Assembly (NCBI RefSeq): GCF_040227235.1
Contig: NZ_JBELNZ010000003.1
Span: 248,001-312,000 of the forward strand
Direction: 5' to 3'
Source of the DNA: Parafrigoribacterium_A soli
Lineage (GTDB): Bacteria > Actinomycetota > Actinomycetes > Actinomycetales > Microbacteriaceae
DNA: 64,000 nt
Below, piece after piece: positions 50,735 to 59,866 of the stretch. Each line of letters opens with the position of its first letter. Within the stretch, counting starts at the first letter, position 1. The position numbers and the translations under genes are program-made. The notes under the pieces were generated by a model. It saw nothing but the letters and a program-made list of their open reading frames with translations. It was not told the DNA's origin and did no database searches.

Positions 50735-50766
50735 CTGTGCGCGGGTCCGCCCGTAGAGCGGGTTGA

Positions 50767-51054
50767 TTAGTCGCGCTGGGAGACGTCGATCGTGACCTTG
50801 CCGTTGAAGATGCCCTTGTCGCCATCACCGGCGAGCGGCGCCGGAGCCGGCATCCTGGTCTGGCGGTCGAGCTCGAGCGCGGCCTCGTGCCTGGCCGGCG
50901 CGAAGACCTCGTCGCCGATTCCCATCAGCCCTCCGCCGTGGGCCGAACTCTTCTTGCCGGTGGCGCCGGAAAGGTCGATCAGCCTGAGCTTCTGCAGCAC
51001 AAAGAACAGCGCCGGGATTCCGACGACGACACCCCCGAAGACCCACCAGTTCAC
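50767..51054 (-). CDS. Small single-pass membrane protein
   Basis: This 95-residue protein begins at a GTG (51054). An N-terminal helix (about 3-20, WWVFGGVVVGIPALFFVLQ) anchors it; the rest is cytoplasmic, with a glycine-rich patch (SSAHGGGLMGIGDEVFAPARHEA split over 36-58) and an acidic end. No family is recognised. It lies between the inverted repeat and the lipoate ligase gene, on the same strand as both. Confidence 0.7.
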   Translation of the reverse strand: MNWWVFGGVVVGIPALFFVLQKLRLIDLSGATGKKSSAHGGGLMGIGDEVFAPARHEAALELDRQTRMPAPAPLAGDGDKGIFNGKVTIDVSQRD

Positions 51055-51106
51055 GAGCTAAGGGTAACCCGTACGGGGGACAATCCCGACGTAACCGTGC
51101 GTGTTC

Positions 51107-52156
51107 TCAGGGAACGCGGTAGAGCCACTCGGCCGTGCCGAACTTTTCATCCACGAGCGTCTGGGCCTTCGCGAGCTCGTCCGCGGTCACCTCGTCGGCG
51201 GTCGCGCCGTAGAGACCCCTGAACGTCGACTCCATGCGCTCGATAATCTCGGCACGACTCAGGCCGGTCTGGCTGCGCAGCGGGTCGACCCGCTTATTGG
51301 CGCTCTTGGTGCCCTTATCGCTCATCTTCTCGCGACCGATGCGCAGCACCTGCACCATCTTGTCGCCGTCCATGTCGTAGCTCATCGTCACGTGGTGCAG
51401 CACCGCGCCGGTGCCGAGGCGCTTCTGGGCTGCTCCGCCGATCTTGCCCTTCGGGCTCGTGATGTCGTTGAGCGGCTGGTAGAACGCGTCGATTCCGAGC
51501 GACTTGAGCGCGGTGATGACCCATTCGTCGAGGAAGGCGTAGGAGTCGGCGAACGTCATCCCGTGCACGAGGTCGGTCGGTGCGTAGATCGAATAGGTGA
51601 TGACGGAGCCGGCCTCCATGAACATGGCGCCGCCCCCGCTGATACGACGGGTGACCTGAAAGCCGTATTTATCGGCGTTCTCCATGTCGACCTCGTTCTT
51701 CACCGACTGGAAGCTTCCGATGACGACGCCCGGTTCGTTCCACTCCCAGATGCGCACGGTGGGCTTGCGGCGACCCGCGCCGACCTCCTCGGCGAGCACC
51801 TGATCGAGCGCCATCTGCAGTACCGGGGCGTAGGCCTCGCCATGGATGAGCTGCCAGTCGTAGTCGCGCCAGCTCGTCGCGTGAGCAAGAGAACGACGGA
51901 TGGCGACGGCGACCGCTTCTGGCGAGAAGCCGAGCAGGGTCGCACCCTCGGGCAGCGCCTGCCGCACGGCGGACGCGAGCTGGGCGGCATCCGCGGATTC
52001 TGGCAGACCGTTGATCGCCGAATCGATGCGCTCGAGCGCGCTGTCGGGTTCGAGGAAGAAGTCGCCGGCGAGCCGGAAGTTCGCAATGACGCCGTCGACG
52101 ACATCGAGGTCGACGACCACGAGCTTTCCGCCTGGAACCTTGTACTCGCCGTGCAT
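51107..52156 (-). CDS. lplA: Lipoate-protein ligase A family
   Basis: This 349-residue protein starts at an ATG (52156) after GAGGGAG. It has an N-terminal accessory domain (about 1-95: GKLVVVDLDVVDGVIANFRLAG) and a BPL/LplA catalytic domain with EPGVVIGSFQSVKNEVDM, the lipoyl-loop RRISGGGAMFMEAG, and KGKIGGAAQKRLGTGAVLHHVTM containing the catalytic lysine region. It attaches lipoate to the E2 and GcvH proteins using ATP. The accessory domain at the N-terminus is the arrangement seen in many Gram-positive LplA proteins. Confidence 0.9.
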   Translation of the reverse strand: MHGEYKVPGGKLVVVDLDVVDGVIANFRLAGDFFLEPDSALERIDSAINGLPESADAAQLASAVRQALPEGATLLGFSPEAVAVAIRRSLAHATSWRDYDWQLIHGEAYAPVLQMALDQVLAEEVGAGRRKPTVRIWEWNEPGVVIGSFQSVKNEVDMENADKYGFQVTRRISGGGAMFMEAGSVITYSIYAPTDLVHGMTFADSYAFLDEWVITALKSLGIDAFYQPLNDITSPKGKIGGAAQKRLGTGAVLHHVTMSYDMDGDKMVQVLRIGREKMSDKGTKSANKRVDPLRSQTGLSRAEIIERMESTFRGLYGATADEVTADELAKAQTLVDEKFGTAEWLYRVP

Positions 52157-52184
52157 GGTGCTCCCTCTGGTTATGCGGCGGCGA

Positions 52185-52212
52185 GGTCTCGACAGGCTCG
52201 ACCCGCGGGGGC
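52185..52212. repeat. REP-like element upstream of lipoate ligase gene
   Basis: The stretch GTCTCGACAGGCTCGACC plus a GCGGGGG tail is nearly identical to the copy inside pgm (37969-37995). It is located between the lplA start and the HIT gene stop. Confidence 0.7.
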
Positions 52213-52224
52213 CGCGGAACCAGC

Positions 52225-52653
52225 TTATTCCGGCGGCACCCGATCGCCGTGTCCGAGTGCGCGCAAGCGTGATCGCAGACGCACAGCGGCCTCGTCGAGT
52301 GCGGCCGGGCGAGCAGCACGGTCGATGCCCGTCGGATGGAACTCGAACGGCGACCAGGACGGCCAGATGTGCACGTGGACGTGCGGCACCATGTAGCCCT
52401 CGATCATGAGTCCGACCCGGTCGGAGCTCCACTCCTGGCGCTGGGCCAGACCGATCTGGTGGGCGATCGACATGAGGTGCGCCATCAACTCCTCAGGCAG
52501 GTCGAGCCAACGATCCACCTCGAGGCGCGGCACCACGAGGGTGTGGCCGGGCTGACGCGGCTCGATGGTGAGGAACGCGACGGCACGATCGTCCGTCCAG
52601 ATCATCCGTGCCGGGGCGCGACCCTCGATGATGTCGGTGAAGATGCTGGCCAT
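52225..52653 (-). CDS. HIT family nucleotide-binding hydrolase
   Basis: This 142-residue histidine-triad protein starts at an ATG (52653), which gives the family's usual N-terminus (ASIFTDIIEGRAPARMIW). The triad HVHVHIWP has His91, His93 and His95 where the last is the catalytic nucleophile by position. EPRQPGHTLVVP is the typical upstream strand. HIT proteins hydrolyse AMP-lysine, AMP-amino acids or dinucleoside polyphosphates. It is seven bases downstream of the hydrolase gene in the same orientation. Confidence 0.92.
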   Translation of the reverse strand: MASIFTDIIEGRAPARMIWTDDRAVAFLTIEPRQPGHTLVVPRLEVDRWLDLPEELMAHLMSIAHQIGLAQRQEWSSDRVGLMIEGYMVPHVHVHIWPSWSPFEFHPTGIDRAARPAALDEAAVRLRSRLRALGHGDRVPPE

Positions 52654-52660
52654 CGAGCGC

Positions 52661-53545
52661 TCAGGCGTTCGTGCGCCCGGCGCCCAGTCGATCCTTGAGC
52701 CAGGCGATCGTGTCTGCGTACACCTCTTCGCGGTTGGTTTCGTTGAAGATCTCGTGCCGCGCATCCTCGTAGACGATGAGTTCGACGTCGCTCAGCCCAC
52801 TGCGCGTGAGGTAGCTCTGTGCGAGCAGCTCGGCGCTCTCGGTGCCGCCGAAGGGATCGTCGCTTCCGATCTGGATGAGCACCGGAAGATCGGAGGGGAG
52901 GTCGCGTGCCGGCCGGCCGAGCAGCCGCAGACTGTCGAACAGGCCGAAGAGCTGGAGCGCTCGCGCCGTGAAGGTGAGCTCGTCATCCTGGAACGCGCGC
53001 GCGACGGCCGGATCCCGGCTGAGCCATTCGTTGCCCGTCGTGCCGAGGTGGGCGTGCTTGGCGTTGAGGTCGCCACCGTTCATGTGGCGAAGCGTGCGAT
53101 AGGCGGTGCCGGTGAGCACGAGCGCGTCGTATTCGCCCGAGTGCCGATTCACGATCTTCTGCGCGATGATCGAGCCCCAGCTGTGTCCGAGTAACGCGAG
53201 GGGGACGCCGGGGTTCTCCGAGCGGATGATGTCGGTGAGCTCGCGCACGGATTCTACGGTTCCGCGCATGCCGCCGGGCCCGAGCCTGCCGAGCTTCGTG
53301 CTGTCGCCGGCCCACTGCCCCAGGCCGGTCTGCCCGTGGCCGTAGTGATCGTCGGCGTAGACGGAGAAGCCGGCCGTGACGAGCTTCTGCGCGAGTTCCT
53401 CGTAGCGCACGGCGTGGTCGCCGAGGCCATGCGCGATCTGCACGACCCCCCTCGGCTTGCCCGCCTTCCACTGGTAGAAGTGCACCTTCACGCCGCGCGC
53501 ATCCACGAAGCTGCGGTCCTGGCGTGCCGCCGTGAACTGGATCAC
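52661..53545 (-). CDS. Lysophospholipase/monoacylglycerol lipase-like alpha/beta hydrolase
   Basis: This 294-residue serine hydrolase starts at a GTG (53545) following AGGGAG. It has the oxyanion segment VVQIAHGLGDHAVRYEELA, DDHYGHGQTG, the nucleophile elbow LLGHSWGSII (Ser122), the acid in QIGSDDPFGGT and the final histidine in YEDARHEIFNET. The HG-L-x-H and HE-x-FNE patterns are those of the Hydrolase_4 (monoglyceride lipase) group, which releases fatty acids from lysophospholipids or monoacylglycerols. It is followed by the HIT gene; pathway unknown. Confidence 0.9.
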   Translation of the reverse strand: MIQFTAARQDRSFVDARGVKVHFYQWKAGKPRGVVQIAHGLGDHAVRYEELAQKLVTAGFSVYADDHYGHGQTGLGQWAGDSTKLGRLGPGGMRGTVESVRELTDIIRSENPGVPLALLGHSWGSIIAQKIVNRHSGEYDALVLTGTAYRTLRHMNGGDLNAKHAHLGTTGNEWLSRDPAVARAFQDDELTFTARALQLFGLFDSLRLLGRPARDLPSDLPVLIQIGSDDPFGGTESAELLAQSYLTRSGLSDVELIVYEDARHEIFNETNREEVYADTIAWLKDRLGAGRTNA

Positions 53546-53610
53546 GATGTCTCCCTGCTCTGCCTGGCGAAGATGCCGATGGCCCAGTGTACGGCGACCG
53601 GTGCTCGGAA

Positions 53611-55074
53611 TCAGTCCGGCGCCGGCTCTTCCCGAGACTGCAGTTCCGTCGTCATCCACTCGAACAGCCCATCCGTTCTAGCCCGCAGTCCGGTGTGCAC
53701 GCGGTGCAGTCGGGAATACGCGGCAGCGCGGTTCTGCGACGGCTCCACGGGAGGCGCGTAACGCACCATTCTGGTGATGGCCTCGTCCCAGGACGGATGC
53801 ATGCCGCTCCCGACCGCAGCACAGATCGCCGCGCCCATGCCCGCCGCGTCGTCCGTCTCTGCCCGCCTCACAACCAGGCCGAAGACATCCGCGATGATGG
53901 TAGCGATCAGCTGGGAGCGCGCACCTCCGCCGCTCAGGATGACGCTGTCGAATCGGCGTTCGAGCGCGGTCTCCATCGCCGCTGCGTGGTCGGCCATCGT
54001 GAACGCGAGGCCTTCGAGGATCGAACGGTAGATATGGAACCGACCCTGGCTGCCATCGAAACCGAGGAGTGCCCCGCGCCGATACTGCGCGTTCGCGGGC
54101 GCAAGCCAGTCGAGCACCGTCATCAACCCGCCGCTGCCAGGGGGTACGGACGCTGCACCCTCGTTGAGCCGCTCCTCGAGGGAGTAGAGCCGATCCCCGA
54201 GCGCATCCTCCTGCTCCGCGTCATTCGCCTCGGCCTGGAGAAGCGAGCGAAACCAGCTCACAGTCCACATGCCGCGTCGAATGCCCTCACTCTCATAGAG
54301 GTATTGACCGGGTCGTGAGCCGAAATTGACCCAGAACGCATCCGCACTCGCCGATCCGTCCCCGATCGTCATGGACGACACGTAGGTACCGAGCGAAAGC
54401 ACGAGTTCCGACTCACCGCGAAGTCCCGAGCCGAGCGCCTCGACCGCCTTGTCATTGGCCGTCGCATAGACCACGATGCCTTCGGGAATGCCCGTTGCCG
54501 CTGCGGCCTCCGCCGTCACCATCCCGAGGGGAGAACCTGGATCGACGAGGTCGAAGAGCATCGCGCGGGTCATCCCCGTGTCTCGATACGCCTGCGGATC
54601 GTCGGACCAGCGCCAGGTGTTCTGATCAATCGGCCACACGCCCTGATAATTGGCCGCGGCATCGCTGAACGCACCGGTCAGCCTCCGGGTGATGTATCCG
54701 GACGAGGTCGTCACGTACGTCGCCTGCGCATCGCTGGGTTCGAACGGTCGTCCCACGCGCGAGTCCATCCAGCTGAGCATCGGCTCTGCAAGCTGGCCGT
54801 CGGCATCGAGGATGGCACGGCAGAAGCGAATGGTGCAGAGTCCGACGGCCACGATCTCGGATGCGTCGCCCGTGAAACGGTCGAGCGCGAGACGGCAGGC
54901 CGACGCGATCGATTCCCACACGTCGTCGCCCGGATGCACGACGTGGCCCGGCGCAGGATGCAGGTACGGTCGCAACCCGACCCGCGCGCTCGCGTGGACG
55001 CGCCCGTCGGCATCCACAATCGACACCTTGGTGCTCTGCGAACCGTTGTCGATCGCTACGACGTACGCCGCCAC
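53611..55074 (-). CDS. FGGY-family carbohydrate kinase (YgcE-like)
   Basis: This 487-residue kinase has the N-terminal phosphate-binding strand VVAIDNGSQSTKVSIVD (5-21), SWMDSRVGRP with a substrate-binding aspartate, ATANDKAVEALGSGL, LSLGTYVSS, and the C-terminal adenosine motif VILSGGGARSQLIATIIADVFG. FGGY enzymes phosphorylate sugars, polyols or short polyhydroxy acids with ATP. It is the last gene of the long minus-strand operon. Together with the FAD oxidase and SDR just upstream it recalls the E. coli ygcE-ygcU-ygcW set. Substrate unknown. Confidence 0.88.
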   Translation of the reverse strand: MAAYVVAIDNGSQSTKVSIVDADGRVHASARVGLRPYLHPAPGHVVHPGDDVWESIASACRLALDRFTGDASEIVAVGLCTIRFCRAILDADGQLAEPMLSWMDSRVGRPFEPSDAQATYVTTSSGYITRRLTGAFSDAAANYQGVWPIDQNTWRWSDDPQAYRDTGMTRAMLFDLVDPGSPLGMVTAEAAAATGIPEGIVVYATANDKAVEALGSGLRGESELVLSLGTYVSSMTIGDGSASADAFWVNFGSRPGQYLYESEGIRRGMWTVSWFRSLLQAEANDAEQEDALGDRLYSLEERLNEGAASVPPGSGGLMTVLDWLAPANAQYRRGALLGFDGSQGRFHIYRSILEGLAFTMADHAAAMETALERRFDSVILSGGGARSQLIATIIADVFGLVVRRAETDDAAGMGAAICAAVGSGMHPSWDEAITRMVRYAPPVEPSQNRAAAYSRLHRVHTGLRARTDGLFEWMTTELQSREEPAPD

Positions 55075-55078
55075 TTGC

Positions 55079-56542
55079 TCAGTCCTTCAACGGGAAAATG
55101 GTGCCGGGGTTCATGATGCCGTTCGGGTCGAAGGCGGTCTTCAGGGTGCGCAACATCGAGTAGGCGCTCCCGTGCTCAACCTCGGTCCACCCGGTGCGGT
55201 ACTTACCGATGCCGTGATGATGCACCATTGAGCCTCCCAGCCTGAGCGCCTCTTCCACGATGATCGCATTGATGGGCTCGTGATACTCGGTGATCTCTTC
55301 ACGCGGTTCGCAATGAATGTCGTAGTCGTAGACGAAGTAGAGGTTGGTGCCGGTCTGGTAGCTGTGCGACGAGTGCGCACCGAGCATGGTGAGATCGGAC
55401 GCTCGGGGGAACTCCTCGCGCACCCTCCGCATGACCGACTCATAGAGATCGTTCACCCGAGACCAGTCCACGGAGACCTCGGTGGTGTAACCGAGGTGCG
55501 CGTTCGCAACCATCTCGGCGCGCTCGGCATCGATCGCCGCCTGGTCCCAATTGAGGCGACCGAACCAGCTCTCGATGAGACTCGTCTCCACCCGCTCGTG
55601 GGGACGGGATGCGAACACCGCCTCGATGGCCTGGGCCGTTGCTGCGGTGATCGAGGCTGGCCCCTCCGCCATGAGCACGACGACACTCTTGCCGGCATAG
55701 AAGTGGGCGAAGTGCTGCCGCGCGTCCTCCGGCGAATACACGCGGCAGATCGAGGGTCGGTACCCCGCCGTGATCAGCTCGCGCAGGGCGTCGACGCCCT
55801 GGCCGAAGTCATCGAGCAAAAAACCGAAGAAACGATTGTTCTCCGGCTGGTATCGGAACACCTTGATCGTGACCTCGGTGATGAAGCACAGCGCGCCTTC
55901 GTTGCCGACCACGATGTGCCGGATGTCGGGCCCAGCCGCTCGGCGCGGAACGTTCTTGATCCTGCTGATGGTGCCATCCGGGAACACCGCCTCGAGACCG
56001 ACGACCATGTCTTCGATGCCGCCGTACAGGGTTGAGAACTGGCCGATCGAGCGAGTCGCGGTGAGGCCGCCGTACTGTGCGAGCGGCTTCGACTGAGGCG
56101 AATGGCCCGTGGTCAGGCCCTGCTCGCGGAGCCGATCCTCAAGAACCTGAAGGGGAACACCGCACTCCACCGTCGCCATCATGTCGACAGCGTTGATCGA
56201 GAGGATGGCATCCATGCGCGAACCGTCGAGCACGATCGAGTCTGCGATCACGGTCTCGAGGCCGCCCTCGGTCGCGGTGCGCCCTGTGCGCGGCACAACG
56301 GCGACGAGGTTCTCGTTCGCAAACCGGAGCGTCGCAGCCACCTCGTCCGACGACCGTGGATACGCGATAGCCGCGGGGAACGGGCCGTCGAAGATGTCGT
56401 GGGCGGCCGTGTACTTCTTGAATCGATCGACGCTGGCCTCGCGCAGCGCGCGTTCGTCCGTGTCGATGTGATCGGTGCCGAGGAGGCCTGCGAGGGCTGA
56501 GACGATCTGCTCGCGGCTGAGGGGTGATCGGGATGCGGACAT
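55079..56542 (-). CDS. FAD-linked oxidase (glycolate oxidase/ADHAPS-like, YgcU-like)
   Basis: This 487-residue flavoprotein starts at an ATG (56542) after AGGAG. It has a PCMH-type FAD-binding domain (about 55-240: AAIAYPRSSDEVAATLRFANE, PRTGRTATEGG, GLTATRSIGQFSTLYGGIEDMV) and a FAD-oxidase C domain. The latter contains GGSMVHHHGIGKYR, the histidine-rich stretch seen in alkyldihydroxyacetonephosphate synthase relatives, and ends FDPNGIMNPGTIFP. Such enzymes oxidise 2-hydroxy acids or polyols, or use a bound flavin adduct. The kinase start is four bases past its stop. Substrate unknown. Confidence 0.88.
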   Translation of the reverse strand: MSASRSPLSREQIVSALAGLLGTDHIDTDERALREASVDRFKKYTAAHDIFDGPFPAAIAYPRSSDEVAATLRFANENLVAVVPRTGRTATEGGLETVIADSIVLDGSRMDAILSINAVDMMATVECGVPLQVLEDRLREQGLTTGHSPQSKPLAQYGGLTATRSIGQFSTLYGGIEDMVVGLEAVFPDGTISRIKNVPRRAAGPDIRHIVVGNEGALCFITEVTIKVFRYQPENNRFFGFLLDDFGQGVDALRELITAGYRPSICRVYSPEDARQHFAHFYAGKSVVVLMAEGPASITAATAQAIEAVFASRPHERVETSLIESWFGRLNWDQAAIDAERAEMVANAHLGYTTEVSVDWSRVNDLYESVMRRVREEFPRASDLTMLGAHSSHSYQTGTNLYFVYDYDIHCEPREEITEYHEPINAIIVEEALRLGGSMVHHHGIGKYRTGWTEVEHGSAYSMLRTLKTAFDPNGIMNPGTIFPLKD

Positions 56543-56591
56543 GATGCTCCTGGATGAGTGGATGAAAGCTGACGTGGTTTGCTGCTGCGAC

Positions 56592-57368
56592 TCAGCGCGT
56601 GAGGTAGCCGCCATCGACCACGAGCGTGTGGCCATTGACATAGTCGGAGGCGCGGCTGGCGAGGAAGACGATGGCGCCCATCAGGTCGGCCGGGTCGCCC
56701 CACCGTGCCGCGGGAACGTGCTCCAGAATGCGCTGGCTGGCCGCCGCATCCTCTCTGGTCTGCTCGGTGATCGCTGTCGCGAAATAACCCGGCGCGATCG
56801 CGTTGACCTGGATTCCCTTCTCGCCGAGTTCATCCGCGTATGCCTTGGTGAGCCCCACGATGCCGGCCTTGGTCGCGGCGTAGGCCGGGGACATGCGCCC
56901 ACCGAGGAACGAGAACAGCGAAGCGATGTTGATGATCTTGCCTGAGCCCTGATCGATCATCACCCTGGCGGCCTCGTGCGCGAACTCGAACGCGGCCGTG
57001 AGATTCACGGCCACCATCGGATCCCACTTGTCCCGGTCGAACGCGACGACGTCATCGAGCAGGCAGATGCCCGCCGAGTTGATCAGGATGTCGACTCCTC
57101 CGAGAAGTTCGGTGCAGCGCGCAATCGCCCGAGCCGGAACGCCGGTTTCGGTGATGTCGGCCGCGAGAAACTCGTATCTGCGCCCCTGCGCCTCGACGAG
57201 GCCCCTGGTCGTGCCGTCGTCATCCGCGAGGCTCGGCACGAAGACGTCGGCACCAGCGGAGGCAAGGGCGAGCGTGAACGCCCGCCCCAGTCCCGAGTTG
57301 CCGCCCGTGACGATCGCGCGCTTGCCCGCGAGCGAGAAGAAGTCGGTGCCGAATTCGGTGATGTCCAT
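56592..57368 (-). CDS. SDR family oxidoreductase (KduD/YgcW-like)
   Basis: This 258-residue classical short-chain dehydrogenase/reductase has cofactor motif TGGNSGLG (21-28), NSAG (97-100), and catalytic Ser150, Tyr163 and Lys167 (SPAYAATKAG). The C-terminal VNGHTLVVDGGYL is typical. It is most like deoxygluconate/gluconate dehydrogenases, so it should oxidise a hydroxyl of a sugar acid or polyol with NAD(P). The ATG at 57368 has AGGAG five bases upstream; the ALDH stop overlaps that site. Confidence 0.9.
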   Translation of the reverse strand: MDITEFGTDFFSLAGKRAIVTGGNSGLGRAFTLALASAGADVFVPSLADDDGTTRGLVEAQGRRYEFLAADITETGVPARAIARCTELLGGVDILINSAGICLLDDVVAFDRDKWDPMVAVNLTAAFEFAHEAARVMIDQGSGKIINIASLFSFLGGRMSPAYAATKAGIVGLTKAYADELGEKGIQVNAIAPGYFATAITEQTREDAAASQRILEHVPAARWGDPADLMGAIVFLASRASDYVNGHTLVVDGGYLTR

Positions 57369-57370
57369 GC

Positions 57371-58867
57371 TCACTCCTGGCCGATTGAGGCGAACGGATC
57401 GGCGATGCCGACGTAGCGGGTTTCGAGGTATTCATCGATGCCCTCGAGTCCTCCCTCGCGGCCAAGTCCTGACTGCTTGACTCCGCCGAATGGCGCCGCC
57501 GGATTCGAGACGACCCCGGCGTTGATCCCGAGCATCCCCGTGTCGAGTTCTTCAGCGAGGCGGAGCGCACGGTTGAGGTCTTGCGTGTACGCGAAGCACA
57601 CTAGCCCGAAGGGTGAGGCGTTGGCGAGCCTCACTGCCTCGGCCTCGGTGCTGAAGGTGGTGATCGGCGCAACCGGGCCGAAGATCTCCTCATCGAGGAT
57701 TCGCGCGTTCGCGGGCACGCCGGTCAACACGGTCGGTTCGTAGAAGTACCCGGGGCCGGGTATGGAGTTTCCGCCCAGCGCGACGCGGGCGCCATCCTCC
57801 ACCGCTCCCTCAACGAGCGAGGACACCTTGTCTCTGGTGGACTCGTCGACGAGGGGTCCGATGGTCGAATCCGCTCGTGTTCCGCGCGCCGCGGTGAACG
57901 CGCGCATCCGTTCGACAAACGCCGCCGTGAACTCTTCGGCGACCGACTCGTGCACGAGGAACCGGTTGGCAGCCACGCAGGCCTCGCCGCCGTTGCGCAT
58001 CTTCGCGAGGATTCCGCCGGAGACCGCCGCGGGAATGTCGGCGTCTTCGAAGACGATGAACGGAGCGTTGCCACCGAGCTCCATCGAGACGCGCAGCACC
58101 TGCTCCGCGGAATCCGCGATCAGCCTGCGCCCGACCTCGGTCGAGCCGGTGAACGACAGCTTGCGCAATCTGTGATCCCGGATGAGGGGACCCGTGACGG
58201 CTCCGGCTCTCGTGGTCGGAATGACGTTCAGCACACCCGCGGGCAGTCCGGCCTCCTCCAGCGTCTGTGTGAGAAGCAGCGCGGTGAGCGGTGTGAGAGC
58301 GGCCGGCTTCAGCACCATGGTGCACCCAGCCGCGACGGCGGGCGCGATCTTGCGAGTGGCCATCGCCAGCGGAAAGTTCCAAGGCGTGATGAAGAGGCAC
58401 GGCCCGACGGGACGCTTGACGACCAAGAGCCGGTTCGCTCCATCCGGGGCGGTCGAGTACCGGCCAGAGATACGCGGCGCCTCCTCGGAGAACCAGCGCA
58501 GGAAGTCGGCCCCGTAGGCGACTTCGCCACGCGATTCGGCGAGCGGCTTGCCCATCTCGAGCGTCATGGCCAGCGCGAAGTCCTCGGCACGTTCGGTGAC
58601 AAGATCGAAGCCACGGCGCAGGATGTCTGCGCGCATCCGGGGTGGCGTCTTCGCCCATTCGTACTGGGCGGCATGCGCTGCGGCGAGCGCGGCGTCGCCG
58701 TCCTCCGGGGTTGCATCCGCCACCTCGGCGAGTGTCGCGCCGGTCGACGGGTCGGTGACGGCAAACGTCGCGCCCGAGGAGGAGTCACGCCAACGACCAC
58801 CTATATACAGACAGGTGTTGATTCGCGCCAGCAGCTCGGTTTCGGCCTGCGGTGTCGGTTCGCTCAT
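57371..58867 (-). CDS. NAD(P)-dependent aldehyde dehydrogenase (GabD-like)
   Basis: This 498-residue ALDH superfamily protein has PWNFPLAMATRKIAPAVAAG (162-181), catalytic Glu263 (MELGGNAPF) and nucleophile Cys297 (GGEACVAANRF), with PFGGVKQSGLGREGG near the C-terminus. It resembles succinate- and glutarate-semialdehyde dehydrogenases. The gene overlaps the stop of the upstream beta-hydroxyacid dehydrogenase and is followed at once by the SDR, so the three oxidoreductases act in one pathway. It would make a carboxylic acid from an aldehyde formed by its neighbours. Confidence 0.9.
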   Translation of the reverse strand: MSEPTPQAETELLARINTCLYIGGRWRDSSSGATFAVTDPSTGATLAEVADATPEDGDAALAAAHAAQYEWAKTPPRMRADILRRGFDLVTERAEDFALAMTLEMGKPLAESRGEVAYGADFLRWFSEEAPRISGRYSTAPDGANRLLVVKRPVGPCLFITPWNFPLAMATRKIAPAVAAGCTMVLKPAALTPLTALLLTQTLEEAGLPAGVLNVIPTTRAGAVTGPLIRDHRLRKLSFTGSTEVGRRLIADSAEQVLRVSMELGGNAPFIVFEDADIPAAVSGGILAKMRNGGEACVAANRFLVHESVAEEFTAAFVERMRAFTAARGTRADSTIGPLVDESTRDKVSSLVEGAVEDGARVALGGNSIPGPGYFYEPTVLTGVPANARILDEEIFGPVAPITTFSTEAEAVRLANASPFGLVCFAYTQDLNRALRLAEELDTGMLGINAGVVSNPAAPFGGVKQSGLGREGGLEGIDEYLETRYVGIADPFASIGQE

Positions 58868-59808
58868 CGTGTCGTGACCTCCTCGGCGGTGCCGAGCCGC
58901 ATGGGGCCGCCCACCATCTGCTCGTACAGTGCGAATGGAGCCATCTCGCCCGCGCGGTCGCCCTGCGAGTTACGGGCCCTGCGATACACCTGCTCGACGA
59001 TCGCCGAGAGTTCGACGGAGATGCCGACAGAGCGTGCGAGGTCGATCGAGAGGCCGAGGTCTTTGCACGCGAGTGCCAGCGCGAATCCCTCGTCGTAGTC
59101 GCCGTGCTCGAGGATGGAGAGCACGTCGTGCTCGACGAAGTTGCTGTTCGCCGGACTCGCCACGAGCGCGTCACGCAGTACACCGAGGTCGACTCCCGCC
59201 GACACCCCAACGGCCAACACCTCGGCCGTCGCGACCAGGTGCGAGAACCAGAGCTGGTTGATCATCAGCTTGACGGCATACCCGGTGCCGTGAGCTCCGA
59301 CGTGCAGGATGCGCTCCGGGTCTCCCATCGCCTCGAACACGGGTCGCAGGCGAGCGACATCCGCTGCCTCGCCGCCGACGAAGATCTGCAGCATGCCCTT
59401 CGCCGCACCGACGGACATTCCGCTCACCGGTGCATCGAGAATGTGCAGGCCGCGTGACTCGGTCGACGCGCGCACGGCGTTCGCTACCTCGGGAACCGAC
59501 GTCGACATGTCGATCCAGGTTCCGCCATCCGCAATGCCCTCAAGGATGCCACCCGGACCAGACACGGCATCGGCAACATGGCGGGGTGTCGGCAGCATCG
59601 TGATGACGAGATCACTCGCCGACGCAACCTCGGCTGCGGTGGCGGCCCAGCTCGCGCCGCCGGCCACGAGCTCGCTTGCCGCCGACGGTCGCAGGTCATT
59701 GACCACGAGGGGATATCCCGCCTGTTGCAGGTTGCGGGTCATTCCCGTGCCCATGCTTCCCAGCCCGACGAATCCGACTGTTGGAAGCGGCTGTGTTGTC
59801 ATGTTCAT
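58864..59808 (-). CDS. Beta-hydroxyacid dehydrogenase (HIBADH family)
   Basis: This 314-residue protein has the N-terminal GLGSMG dinucleotide motif (15-20), the substrate loop DAPVSGMSVGAAKG (125-138) and catalytic Lys180 in GTGYAVKLMINQL. It belongs with 3-hydroxyisobutyrate, tartronate-semialdehyde and L-threonate dehydrogenases. It oxidises the beta-hydroxyl of a short hydroxy acid with NAD(P). Starts at 59808 and 59802 are both ATG. Its stop overlaps the ALDH start. The partial gene at 1-442 is a distant member of the same superfamily. Confidence 0.9.
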   Translation of the reverse strand: MNMTTQPLPTVGFVGLGSMGTGMTRNLQQAGYPLVVNDLRPSAASELVAGGASWAATAAEVASASDLVITMLPTPRHVADAVSGPGGILEGIADGGTWIDMSTSVPEVANAVRASTESRGLHILDAPVSGMSVGAAKGMLQIFVGGEAADVARLRPVFEAMGDPERILHVGAHGTGYAVKLMINQLWFSHLVATAEVLAVGVSAGVDLGVLRDALVASPANSNFVEHDVLSILEHGDYDEGFALALACKDLGLSIDLARSVGISVELSAIVEQVYRRARNSQGDRAGEMAPFALYEQMVGGPMRLGTAEEVTTR

Positions 59809-59866
59809 TCTTTCGTGGTGCTTTCTGTCGCGGATGGCGACGTATTTCCCGAGCGGTATAGACGGG

